A stretch of 64,000 nt of DNA, taken from the NCBI GenBank assembly GCA_014925825.1, contig JACGCK010000211.1:1-64000 (forward strand). The letters are read 5' to 3'. The translations under genes and the position numbers were made by a program. Positions within the stretch are counted from its first letter, which is position 1; each line of letters starts with the position of its first letter. Of this stretch, positions 47,679-58,689 are shown piece by piece. Source of the DNA: Pholiota molesta (lineage: Eukaryota > Basidiomycota > Agaricomycetes > Agaricales > Strophariaceae). Below the pieces are notes generated by a model. That model searched no databases. It saw nothing but the letters and a program-made list of their open reading frames with translations, and had not been told where the DNA came from.

Positions 47679-47903
47679 GGGTTAGCTGATCTTCGAGACT
47701 CAATTTTCTGAGATTAGTCTATACAAGCTGACCCCAGAACGCGCTCAAAGCGTGCGCATATTTCTGAACATTCTCTTAGTTGTAGTTCAGACATCGTTTT
47801 CGCACGCTTTCCCCCAAACTCGAGAAATGAGATTTTTCTACCAAAAGTCATTTCTCGCTTCTTGTCTGATTGCTGAGTTCTAAATTCTAGCTATTTACAA
47901 AGC
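47679..47903 (+). repeat. Split direct repeat B2
   Basis: 225 bp copy of B1, separated from A2 by a 79-bp pyrimidine-rich spacer. Forms the right end of the retrotransposon; H1 sequence CATGTGTTTGG resumes at 47904. Confidence 0.9.
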
Positions 47904-48285
47904 CATGTGTTTGGCCCTTGATGGCATATTTGATGGGCCAATGAGCAGAAAGTACCAAAATGGGCCAAATCTAATCATAGATAAACAAGTGCTGACAAAT
48001 GATGCAGAAAAAAAGCGAATCTAATCAGGTTTTCTTCTTTTGGAAAAAATTGATTGCTTCCTTTTTGGGACGACCCTGACAACGGTGTCGAGCACTGTTC
48101 GACACCGTTGAGCACAGTGAGCAGCAATGAACACATGGTGAGCAGCAATATTGCCACTGGCTTAGGGCAGAGATATTCAAAGTCAGTTAGGTGGGGTGGC
48201 TGCGCACCTGAGTTACCATCCTGGATGCACTTTCTTTCCTGGGCAACTTGCCATGTCCCATGCATGATATCAACAGACACTGGTG
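47904..48285 (+). mobile_element. Element H, copy H1, right terminal portion
   Basis: Colinear with 40319-40711 of H2 (CATGTGTTTGG... to CAGACACTGGTG). The 8 bases that follow are GGGTGCGG; the matching left TSD is lost with the truncated left arm. Confidence 0.85.
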
Positions 48286-50670
48286 GGGTGCGGTCCTTGC
48301 CCTCCACCGCCCTCCTTCGCCCTCCTTGCCTTCCACGGCCTTCCCTCTTCTGCAGCGCTCGCTAGCCCGCTCGCACTGCAGGCGGTGTCTCATGGTGCGC
48401 AGTTGGGCGCCGGGCCTTGTGGTGTTTCGCTGTCGCGGGTGCTCCATTAGTTGCTGGGTGGGGTGGTCTGCGCATTCGCGCTCGTCGTCGGTCGGTGGTG
48501 ACGTGGCCCGCATGGTTTGGCGGCTGGCGGCGGTGCACGTCCTAGGCGGTTCTCGGCGGGTGCTGGTTGGTGTGCCCAACGGCCACCGTGGTTGGTGGAT
48601 GCAGATGGCACGTACTGATTCAGAAATGACGGAGGGCAATGTGTTTGATGCCAAGATGGCATCATTAGAATTTAGCGCCAAGGTTTGAGATAAGTTTGAG
48701 ATTGTTAGTTTATTGCGGCAGAACTACATTGGTGTCCACTTAGAGAATCACATATTCTGAAACTAGAAGATTATCTCTATTTAATAAGATACATTCATTT
48801 TTTTGTTCAGGACAAGTTCCAGGATCCTCAATAGGGTTTCTATATGATACCTCAATGATATGCATCGAATACTGGCACATTCACTCTTCCCTTATATTAA
48901 CTAATTTCCATGAATCAGATCTGTATCATGTACTGAGCATGTATATCTTTTTTTGGCCCCAATAGCACAAGTATTACAGTGTAGAACGGCAGAGTATCGC
49001 AAACATATCGCAAACATGTGCCATCATTGATGTTTGCGATAGGTTTGTGATCAAGGTATAATATAGTGTTGTGAGTACAACACTTTATGCTCGGAGAATT
49101 TGAGCCTAAATAGTAGACATGAATTGGGTCTATACCAGTCTATTTTCTCAATATAAGACCTTTTTTACTGGCGACTGCCATGGGCTGCTGCTTCATATGC
49201 CAGAATGGGCCCTCTTTTCTTTTTGAAATGCTTTTGCTGAAGAATTTATGGACTAACATTTGAATCAAGCATTTATATTCAAATATCGTATCTACACTAG
49301 ATACAAAATTACAAATAATCTATCTAATCTGTATAGGCGCGCATGCTGAAATGGGATAATGAGCGCGGCTCGCTCCTCACTGATTCTTGGGGGCACTCGG
49401 GTTGGTGAACCCGTGCCACCTGACGCCCGGGCTATTCATGCGTGCTCCGAAAAATTGCGGCGCTGCCTGCCTGCCTACCCATACCCTGCAGCAGCGGGCG
49501 AAGAGGTGACAATGAGGGATGGTGACCTTCGCGTCGCAATCGCTTGTGGTCTCCCCGTGCAGCCTTCGCGTCACCGTTGCTTGTGGTCTCCCCATGCAGC
49601 CCCTGCGCTAACCCAGCACCACCGCATGTGGTGATGCAGCAATAGCCAGCCCCGCCATCAACCGGCGGACTGCGCCCGTTGTACGTACGAGGGCCGTCGC
49701 CAGCTGGGCGAGCCTCAGAGGCATGGGCATGGGCACGGACAAGCGTCCGGTGGGCTCGGAAAACGGCAGGGTAGGGAGACGGTCGTGGGTGGGAGGCGAG
49801 TGGCGGCACTGGGGTGGCTGGGTTCGTGCAGGCCCCGCGTCGTCGTGATGACGTAGCGAGCACGGACCAGGCGGGCTGCAGGGAGGCAGGCTGCGGGTGC
49901 GGTGGGAGTGGCCACGCGATGGCATAAAGAAGAGAGGACGGGGGCGGTCGCCGCATCCCTCGTCGCCGCGAGCGAATACTGTGGGGAGGTGGATGTGTGT
50001 GAGCGGGTGGACAACGTGGGCGGCACAACAGGCGCACCTACTGGGTCTCCCGCTCTCGGGTCTCCCCTGTGTTCCTTCTCCCTTTTGTCCATCGGCGTTT
50101 CCCAAAGCGAGAGCCCACATCCCTGTCGCAGCGGAGGGGCTCGAGCGGGGGTGTTGTGGTGGTACGAGGAAGAAGTCAACCGTGGTTCAACACCGTTGAT
50201 GGGCATTTCGGCAAACACCGAAACGCGAGCGCGTCGTCGAACACGACGCGCTCAGCACTTTTGGCTCATTCTTTAGCGCCCTTGATTCTTCAAGGTCGAC
50301 GAAACAGTACGGGATAGGGCACAATGGCGCATGGGATTAGAAGAGGCGCGGCAAGGCGCGATTCATCGTACGATCGGGAGGGGTACATTTTATCGATTGA
50401 AATCAATTTTTTTTGCTACAAAACGCTCGAATAAAATCAATTCGCATGCAATACATGGGGTACACTACAAGGACTATTGGTAATGTGAACGGGAGGGACA
50501 GGAGAGGCGCGTAGCCATGAGGGCGCACGGAGGGCGGGACAAGGGCGCACACGCAGCTGCTGCCAGCCGCTAGCGCAGGCATTTGCCCGATTGCGATCGC
50601 GTGCGGGGAGCGTGCCTGAATTATTGCGCCCAGGCGCGCCGCCAAGCGATAGGGCCGCTGTCTTTCAAAT
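48286..50670. other. Gene-poor, compositionally mixed region
   Basis: GC-rich low-complexity DNA (about 48290-48680 and 49350-50300) separated by AT-rich DNA (48690-49350). ORFs of up to about 200 codons on both strands of the GC-rich parts show no motif or splice pattern. Two palindromic signals are visible: ATCGCAAACAT...ATGTTTGCGAT near 48996-49041, and a perfect 11-bp hairpin GAGCGCGTCGT-CG-ACGACGCGCTC-like stem near 50227-50253. Probably transposon debris. Confidence 0.5.
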
Positions 50671-50674
50671 CGGA

Positions 50675-50965
50675 TTGGGCGGAGGGCGTGCTGCCAGGCA
50701 AAGGCGGCGCCCAGATCAGACGAGAATGATATATCAGTGGGTACCCTCCTCTATATACAAGCTTAGAGGAGGGTGATATATTGGAGGGCATGCTGCCAGG
50801 CAAAGGCGGTGCCCAGACCAGAAGAGAATGATATATCAGACTACCCAGAGGGTACCCTCCTCTATATAAAAGGTCAGAGGAGGGTGATATATCAACAATC
50901 ACCCTCCTCTAGTACAGGTTCTGATATATCAACCCGCTCTTGCTATAGCAAGGGTTGATATATCA
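50675..50965. repeat. Cluster of direct and inverted repeats with TGATATATCA cores
   Basis: A unit of about 110-120 bp (GGAGGGC.TGCTGCCAGGCAAAGGCGG.GCCCAGA..AGA.GAGAATGATATATCA) occurs twice (about 50680 and 50785). Each is followed by a hairpin GGTACCCTCCTCTATATA...AGAGGAGGGTGATATAT. Further TGATATATCA words are at about 50886, 50929 and 50953, and a GCTCTTGCTATAGCAAGGGT hairpin is at 50936. No ORF. It lies about 200 bp upstream of the nuclease-like gene. Confidence 0.7.
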
Positions 50966-51155
50966 AGATGTCCGGTACAGGTGCAATAATCGACATTATC
51001 GATTATCTGCGAAAGCTCTTGTTTTCCAAAGTTGGTCATCTGCTAGCTGTGGGCACCAAAAAATCTCACCAGTACCGATCCGGTTCAAATGTTTCTAATA
51101 TATATAAGTATCTCTATTTTATGACTGTTCGATATCCTTCACCTTCTCCTCCCAC

Positions 51156-52993
51156 ATGCCAGCGGCTACTAGGCGCAGCAAACGCGGCGACGCTGCTGCA
51201 GAAAACGCCGAGACTGTTCCCGACACCGAGACTGTTCCCAACGTTGAGTCGACCGCGCGCGACGGCTCAAATGTCGACGAGAATCCGGGCTCCATTTCAG
51301 TATTCATGTTGAAAACCCGCGTTGAAAAGGAAAAGAAAGCGGAAAAGAAAGCGGGAAAATCCTCTCGTGGCGTTGAAGGGCTTCCAGCACTGGTTCATGC
51401 TAAAACTCTGGTGAAAGAATCTGCGAGGGCCCAGGAACTACTCGACTCTGATAACCGTGTTCTCGAATCCGCCTCTTGCCTCGGAGAGATTCCAGCAGAT
51501 TTTGCTAAAGTTCTGGCGGAAGACTTTGCGAAGGCCCGGGTAGCACTCGACCTTGACACCTTGCTTGATATCCAGATGTCGAGATGCTCAGCCAGGCGAA
51601 GGAGATCCTCACGTCTGTTCAAGAGGAACTAGAGGAACTCAACCAGTTTCGAGATCATACCAAGGATCCTACTGCAACAGTACGTGTTTTCCTTAGCAGC
51701 TGGTAACCTAGCATTAATCAACAATCCATTATTCACCAAACAGATTATACCATTTTCGAGTTTAACATGGCCCAAACTTGAAACTCGATTCGGGGTGATA
51801 GCACCCCTCCCCGGGGAAATCAACCTTGAAATGTGCACGTCAATCCTGGAAAGCGCTGAGAAGATCTATTCTCAATCGGCAACGAAAGCTATCTACGACC
51901 CTAAAGCATGGAACCATCGCAGTGTCCGCAATCATCTCGAATTGATCAACGATCTCGTCCTCAAACGGGTATGTAGCATTATCTGATAGACGGTCTACTC
52001 GTATTTATAATTATCATGCAACTATTCCCCTGTTTAGAAGGAGGCAAGTGCATGGATAAGCATAAACGAGTGGATTTTGGGACTTGGAAAATACTTGAAA
52101 ACCGACCGTTTCTGGGTGCTGATTATCCCGGAACTCACTATTCAGGACGCAAGGAATAGGAAAAATACGACATCAAATCTTGCTAGGGTCGACTACAATG
52201 ATATGAAGACTATATTGACAGGCGCTGCGGACTACGCTCTGATAGCTCAATCAGAGAGTGGCTGGGACAAAGAGCAGTTTCAAGGCTTCAAGAATGCAGC
52301 GAATACAGGTGAGTCCATCTTTAAACTTTAAAATTTAAAGTCTTAATGAGCTAAATTGCCATTTGCACTTCTACTAGCTCCGAGTTTGGTGGAGTTGGTG
52401 AATGACCTAAAAAACATCAATATCATCATAGTCGAGGCGAAAGACATACTAATGAAGAATCTGGAAATGCATATCCCGCAAGTTGTCGGGCAATGTGTCG
52501 CAGTGTCAGTCGGCGTTGTTCTCTCTTTTTTTGATCATATTCGATTGTGGCTAATCGCGGCTTTACTTGATAGAATGCGCGTGGATCCTGAGTATGTATT
52601 ATCTCTTTCATACGGGTAACGGATGTCTTACTGATTTGTACTTCTAGCCGTCAAGCAGTGCCTTTCTATCTAACGAACGGGAAACTGTGGGTATTTGGGG
52701 TGGTAGCATGCAAGGCCGCATGCTCGTCAGGTGACGGAGATCATCTCTATGAATCATTTGTACTTCCAAGCTTCAATATGGACACTGGAGATATCTCTGA
52801 ACTGGGCCCCAAAGCAGAGACGGATTTTCATAAATACAACACATTTATGAGGACACTCATTGCCTGGGTGTGTCTATTCTTGATTAGAATATGAAGGGCA
52901 ATACTTACATCTTCTTCCCTTCATTAGGCCAAGCTCCACCCACTTGATATTGTAAATGTGATTGTCAAGGAACTTGGTTCGAGTAGAAATTGA
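51156..52993 (+). CDS. Putative PD-(D/E)XK nuclease-like fungal protein, copy 2
   Basis: Paralogue of the gene at 3333-5013 with the same exon plan. Recognisable segments are the N-terminus MPAATRRSKRGDAAAENAE, IPFSSLTWPKLETRFGV, LGLGKYLKTDRFWVLIIPEL, LTGAADYALIAQ, INIIIVEAKDIL, HIPQVVGQCVAV and VPFYLTNGKLWVFGVVAC; the stop is at 52991-52993. The putative core is Asp in AADY, then E-A-K, then Gln. Near 51570 the frame of the first exon (LDTLLDIQ) no longer matches the frame that encodes the family segment PDVEMLSQAKEIL, implying a small indel, so this copy may be inactive or carry a sequence error. Lys/Glu-rich N-terminus. Function unknown. Confidence 0.68.
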
Positions 52994-53303
52994 CAGGCCC
53001 ATAAGTTGTACAACTGCTGCTGGCATTATCTTTTCTATCTTAATAATTCTTGTGCTTGTACCCCAATTTTTATATGTACTTTTCAAATGAGCAAGGTATC
53101 GAATATTATAGATGCCACAAAAAATCAATGAGAGATAAAATAAACTGTAAACTAGAATTTGGGGATCATATAACTTGTTCATTAACCCAACCTTATACAT
53201 ATCAAGTATCCATGCATACCGTGTTCAGATATTTTGTCGGAGTGAGTAGCAAAGGCAACGGTTCCATTTCAAATAGGTAAAGTTTACACCACAGCATCAT
53301 CAT
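52994..53303. other. Short intergenic region between convergent genes
   Basis: AT-rich spacer between the 3' ends of the nuclease-like and F-box genes. No gene. Confidence 0.5.
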
Positions 53304-55097
53304 CTAGTAGGCAAAATCAACAACAACATGAGACCCTCCTTCTATAAAAGAAAAGATATGGTTGGTCCGTTCGTCGAATAATGGACGTGCACACCATTCA
53401 TAAGGAAAGTCCCACGTCCGAAAACGAGCAGCTGGGACTAGAGGTGAAGGCACATCGTTCATTTTGGACTCGTCACCTGGCCAAAGGTAACTAGCAATTT
53501 CAACCGTCCCATTACGCCATTGGACACAGGCCTTGTTAATGCCAACAGAGACTGCATGTGTGTGAGATAGGGTAATGTCAGACAGTGGCTCAAACCATGG
53601 GTCATCATTGCTTTGCCGTGGAATGACCAAACCATACACAATGCCCTGCACGATAACAGCCATTCGAGTTGTGTGTTGGTGCAGATACACTTTAGATAGA
53701 TGTGTGTGTTCATACATTGGGGAGCCTAAATGCTTCCAGTAGGGTTGAATCATAGGTTGAATCATAGACTCATTGGCAAGTTCACCAGAAGGGACCGACC
53801 GAAGGTTTGCGATGTCGTAGAGCAAGATGTCATTTCCTAAGACAACAACTAGCTTGCTATCTGGAAGAAGAGCTATATGTTTCTAGGTTGTCTGCTGTGA
53901 GAAAGAGAACAGTAAATAAGACGAGGGTCTTACAGGAATGCCTGATTTCAGAGCGATGTGTAACTTCAAATGCGTAGAATCATCTGACCGAACCCAGTCA
54001 CAGACTTCGATGGAAGAGGAGGCAGTTTCATAAACATTCAAATGTCTAGCCAGATAGCATCCACGTAAATTGCTCCTAGCGCTAATGGCGCGAAATTCAT
54101 TGCGGAGAGTCTTGATTTTATTTGCCATGAGCATCGCCTCACCTCTATTGCCATTCAAGGTTAGGCGGTAGATATGGATATCAGCGGGGGGTACATAAAC
54201 ACTTGGGGCAGGGTATTGTTCCAAAGTGTACCGGGGAATGAGACAAAGGTTGAAGGTCAATTGTGATTCGTTTGGATCAACATCAGCTTCCATAAGCCAA
54301 CTTTGCTGAGGATTACCGGAACCTTCCCCGAGATCGATGATGCATTGAGGCTCTTGAGACGAAGGTTTGTCTAAATCATATGCATAAACGCGCCTACAAT
54401 CCCGTGGTGGCGAGATTAATAAGAGCCATCTCCCACCCTCCAAAAGTAGGGTGCAGTCTTCGCCTGGGTTGATTCTTATTGGAACATTTCGTGCCCTCGG
54501 TGGTAGTTGGCTTGTCCATCGCACCTCAGATGAGATGCGTCGCAATACAATGTGTTCGAGTTCTCCGCCCTCATAAGTATCGATTGGTCTTTCTAGGATG
54601 GGAGGAGCCATCAATTCAGCGGACAGGCGATACAACAAGCACATCCAAAGTGGCCGCGCGGTCGATATTTCAAATAAACGCTTGCAGACCTGCAATATTA
54701 TCATCAGAATATACAATTCAAAGCATGGGCAGGTTAAAACTCGCCTGGCGACTAGCAAGAATATCCTTCCAACCCATGTGCTTGAATATTTCCACGAGAA
54801 CCTCTGTAGGAAGATCTTCGAGCGCAGAGGTACGGCGTGGACTGAGCCATCTTGAAACTTTACAGAATCATATGTTTCTGTCAGCATACATACAGGCGCA
54901 ATAGAGAAGTTTGACAGACTTTCATACGCGTATCTCAGCAGTTGCACACAGGCAGAATTCCAGTTCTTGTGAAAGGCTTTGGGAGGCCTAAGAAGTGAAA
55001 ATATATCGAACTCGGCCCAACTGCCCCCTGAATACTGAAATTGCGCCGCAATTTGATGGACTTCGGGTTGGAGGACAGACTTCGAATCTTTATGCAT
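53304..55097 (-). CDS. F-box domain protein, subtype C
   Basis: Closest relative of the gene at 27837-29604. The start MHKDSKSVLQPEV (55097) aligns with MPKDSEAVE there; an upstream in-frame ATG at 55190 exists. The F-box exon (ALEDLPTEVLVEIFKHMGWKDI, about 54770-54830) is flanked by short introns; then CKRLFEISTARPLWMCLLYR, LSAELMAPPILERPIDTYEG, PPADIHIYRLTLNG and IEVCDWVRSDDST. The last exon has VIPRQSNDDPW and ends at 53304. No lesions seen after removing introns. The F-box suggests an SCF role; the target is unknown. Confidence 0.82.
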
Positions 55098-55679
55098 TGA
55101 CCTGGAAGGAATTGACAATGGTGGAAGTGAAAGCGTTTCGTCGAGTTGAATTGAACTTCGCAGTACTACTACGCGAGCTGGCCAAGTCACGTGAAAAATT
55201 TCGCGCTAAGCGCGCGCCGCTTTAAATGGGACGCTACGCTAGACCCACTCTCATGATATTCTTACTAATAGAATTCGGCCTGTGCATTTACACACTTGGA
55301 GTTCTTGGTGATTTCCAAAATTCTTATTATTGATATGGATAGATCAGGTTGTTGGAATTTACGAGCTTAGCGGTTTGCTACCGCGTGCCGTACTAGGGTG
55401 TGGCAATCCCTAGTAGTATACAATGTACAACTTGTTGAACAACGAAGCCTCGCGGATTGGCCTCGGAAGAAGAGGGCGGCAAGAAAGTATTTCGGAGGAA
55501 GCTGCAGATTAAGGCTTCGAATCATTGGATATCTAGCCAGTGGTCTCCGGCTCTGTACTCGATGTGTATTCAAATATTCAACGGTCAGCGTCCCATCTAT
55601 TACATGTCCGTTGTGGTTCCACTTATACCGAGTTAAATAATATTCCCTTGGTAAAAATTATATGATACACACTACAGCT

Positions 55680-56010
55680 TTATTTAGCAAAATCGGCAAT
55701 GACCCAGTGGTCTTCCATAAATGAAAGCAGCCGGTTGGACTTGTCATCGAACAGCGGAGCTGCTACCGACATATCGGGGAAATCCAATCCCCTTGAACGA
55801 GCGACCGTGGCCAGAAGGGAATAAACACCACTCGACTCCTTGTTGAGGAAACGATATGATACACACTACAACTTTATTTAGCAAAATCTGCAATGACCCA
55901 GTGGTCTTTCTTGGCCCATGTATTTGAATTTCCCCACAAGAACCTCGTTCCGTAGATTTTCCATTGCAGAGCTACGACGTGGAATTAGCCATCTTGAAGC
56001 TAGTACAAAA
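55680..56010 (-). pseudogene. F-box family relic
   Basis: The minus strand at about 55925-56000 encodes a broken F-box (SRWLIPRRSSAMENLRNEVLVG) without the following family sequence. 55680-55860 holds two degenerate copies of the last-exon end: the stretch TTTATTTAGCAAAATC.GCAATGACCCAGTGGTCTT appears twice, near 55680 and 55872. The repeat and missing middle indicate a rearranged pseudogene. Confidence 0.65.
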
Positions 56011-56419
56011 AATTGACATTAGCATTCTCGTCAACGGACAGAAGCGGTTTGACAGACCTCCTACTACTAGTAAGTATTGTGAATCCAAGGAGTTGGAATG
56101 AGACATGGCGTTCGAAGGCAATATATCACGAAAAGAGAAAGGGAAAGCCTTAAAGCACAATGTTAGTAATAAACCACATCGCTCGTGGGTTGTATGATCG
56201 TACCTTAGCCTAAGCTTAGGGATGCAGTAGCTATAGAGGTGACTGTCAGTTCTAGAGTTCGTAGACTTGCAAATCATTTCCATAAGTCGACTGATTGATT
56301 GAGGAAGATATGATCTCCAATTATAATTACAAAGGCTTCTCATGGCAAGCATCCAACAATCTAGCGAAAGCAATATTATACAGATATCAAAGCGTGGAAT
56401 CAGTATCAAAAAGATGCAG

Positions 56420-57909
56420 TCAACCAATGGCCATATCGGTCACTTCTGCCACTTGGGCTGCGGCAGAAGAATCGCCGCCGTTCTTCGGACGCATCGAAAA
56501 TATCACATCTTTAATCACCTGCGTGATAAGACCGTGCTGCGCCTCTACGGCGATCTTTGTGCTAAAGAGAATGCCGTTCAGTCGATGATCTGCGCTCTTG
56601 AGAGAAGAAATGGCACAAACCTGTCTTTTACGCTCTTTGTTAGTTGATTGTCCTCTTTCTTCTTCTCTTCCTTCTCCTTTTGCTATTGAAGTTGCATTAC
56701 ACATCAAAATACGTTTGAAAAATACGATGAGCAATTACCTTCTGAGCCGACGCGGATGTGTCCTTCTCCTTCAAAGTTGGTGCGGAGGCTCTTGTCGACG
56801 CCACTGAATTTTGAGCCTTCGCCAGTTTCTGATGCAAATCAGATAGCTGCGAAACCGCATACGCTCGATTCTAGCGTAAACGGTAAATAACAGCGTGTTG
56901 AAGTGTGCCAGAATGACGTACCGAAATCAGAGGACTTTGACTGAGAGTGTTCACCCAGTATTTGTTCCACAACATCGACAACAGGTCATTGTCTAGGCTT
57001 GACTTGAACACTTCCACCTCCAATTGATAGTACTGATTCGCATGAACACCAAAATCTTCGATTTTGTTGAGAGGGATTGATTGGTATTCTGACTGGGAGG
57101 CATTGGGGGGTGTATAATTTTCGGGGAAGGTGCGAAAAGCTCCGATATCGACTTTGCCAGCCGAAATGGTGCGGTTAGGGTCAATCTAGATCCATCGATG
57201 TGAAAGGAAACCTTGTTAAGCATGGAATTCTAATTACCACAACAGCAACGAAAGGATCCTGGTACTTCTGGTTATTGATTTGGGTGTTGACATCAATGCC
57301 AGAAAGCCAGCATCCGTAGCCTGGATGTGAATGGTACCACCCAATGGCGTTTTCCAGTCTGCCGGCCTTCGAAGAATGAGGTCAATCTGATAGCAGCTGA
57401 GAGAAATCTGTCCGACGTACCTTTTCACTCTGATTGACATATTCCACCATGTACTCGTTCGCCTCATTCGCAGCATTCACTCGAGTCTCCGTGCCCTGTA
57501 CAGGCAGTGCAAAGGAATCCATGATGATCAGGGAGTTGTCAACGACTTTGCCCTGCATAAGACCCATAATCTCATATGGTACACCAGAGCGCGCATGGAT
57601 CACCTGCAAACAGACAGGATTATCGATTAGATCCATTGCCATGGGCCGAGTTGACTCAGACGACCCACCATCTTGATCAAAGCAATAGCAGATATCCTGC
57701 ATGTTTTGAAGAAGTGCGGGCTATTAAACGGATATCAACGAAATTGAGCTCCCTCAGAGACAAAAAACGCGTTACTCTTTCTTCCATGGCTGTTCGTTGT
57801 TGATTCGTTTATCGGCTGCTGCGTCAAAGCGGTATATCTCATCTTGTGGTGATATTTCTATGATATCGTTTGTCAGAGAGAACGTCTTCAGAGCTGTACT
57901 GCTCGACAT
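56420..57909 (-). CDS. CSN5: COP9 signalosome subunit 5 (JAMM deneddylase)
   Basis: Metalloprotease subunit that removes NEDD8/Rub1 from cullins and so controls SCF ligases. Start at 57909 ([19 protein letters not shown]); exon 1 ends in PWKK, and exon 2 gives [18 protein letters not shown]. The catalytic exons carry the upstream Glu in [10 protein letters not shown] and the JAMM motif [15 protein letters not shown] (H-x-H-x7-S-x2-D complete), then DPFVAVVIDP. Later exons give NYWVNTLS-type helix sequence ([16 protein letters not shown]) and the C-terminal segment [20 protein letters not shown], with the stop at 56420. Introns are short and GT..AG. No lesions seen. Confidence 0.95.
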
Positions 57910-58689
57910 TTCAGAATGTCAGCGTCTAAGCTGCTGCAAGAAATCAGTTGGCTGGTAACGTTGTGGAGGAAGCGAACGAGTGGCTGCTGTTCCTAATCAC
58001 AAGTTGTTTGGTACCCACGCTCGAACCAAACAATACTGGACTTGTCGCCGCCGTCGTTGGCTTCCCACTGACTCAATCTCAACGTTGTCTCAACGTTCTC
58101 AACTTTCATCTTCTTGCTTACTGGAGAATGTTTCTGGTTGTCATTTCTCGGCTACGCATTGACGGGGAATGAATTGCGCTGTATGCTGTATTCAAAGCAA
58201 ATTGCTTGAAATCAGATTCGTATACTTACTGCCAGCTTGCTGCCGGACTCCTTTTCCGTCGGAAAAGACTGCTTTGCTTCGAATTTTATCTTGCAAAATA
58301 TTCGGATTTGGGCGCTCAAATACCTTCGGATATTCCGGCTGTAATAACATCCATCTTGCAAACGCCCACGTCTTTGGGGCTTCGTGCTTCTTTTCTGCGG
58401 CCACATTACTGCCGACTAATTTATATGAACAGCGCGTGTGTTTGAACCTCGTGTATCGCGAATATCTACGCTGGATTAAAGCTTGTGGCAATCGATGCTC
58501 CTATTTTCGATCAGCCCCATGGCTATGCCATTAAACTTTTAACCTATCAACTTTCGAGAAACAGGTCTGGGATCCGCTTTTCAATTGCAGCTGTCATTGA
58601 TAGATGTCAGGAGTCGCCGCACTGGGCTAGTGCAGCGCTATAAAGCCCCTCATATTTATGGGCCCGATGCTGCTATCGCATCCTTGATC
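57910..58689. other. Divergent promoter region between CSN5 and the P450
   Basis: 780 bp. The start codons of CSN5 (minus) and P450 (plus) face away from each other. Short ORFs (for example 58169-58534) have no recognisable motif. Confidence 0.5.

Larger units (their letters stand above)
36016..47903 (+). mobile_element. Ngaro/DIRS-type tyrosine-recombinase retrotransposon
   Basis: Structure A1 (36016-36216), gag, RT-RNase H, tyrosine recombinase, B1 (47174-47398), A2 (47399-47599), spacer, B2 (47679-47903). Split direct repeats in this order are the hallmark of Ngaro and PAT-type DIRS-order elements, which integrate through a circular intermediate without target duplication. The uninterrupted H2 copy reads AGGT^CATGTG at 40318/40319; here AGGT abuts 36016 and CATGTG starts at 47904, so there is no TSD. 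No methyltransferase domain was seen, which favours Ngaro over DIRS1/PAT. The element is disrupted only by S2 in gag (36925-43157); without S2 and one TSD copy it is about 5.65 kb. Confidence 0.9.

Noticed and set aside
36016..47903. Interpreting the A1/A2 repeats as LTRs of a Gypsy or Copia element
   Set aside because: The order A1...B1-A2-B2, lack of TSD and presence of a tyrosine recombinase in place of an integrase and protease rule this out.
49432..50218. ORFs of 167-201 codons on the minus strand
   Set aside because: Overlapping ORFs in several frames of GC-rich DNA; Pro/Arg/His-rich with no motif or exon structure.
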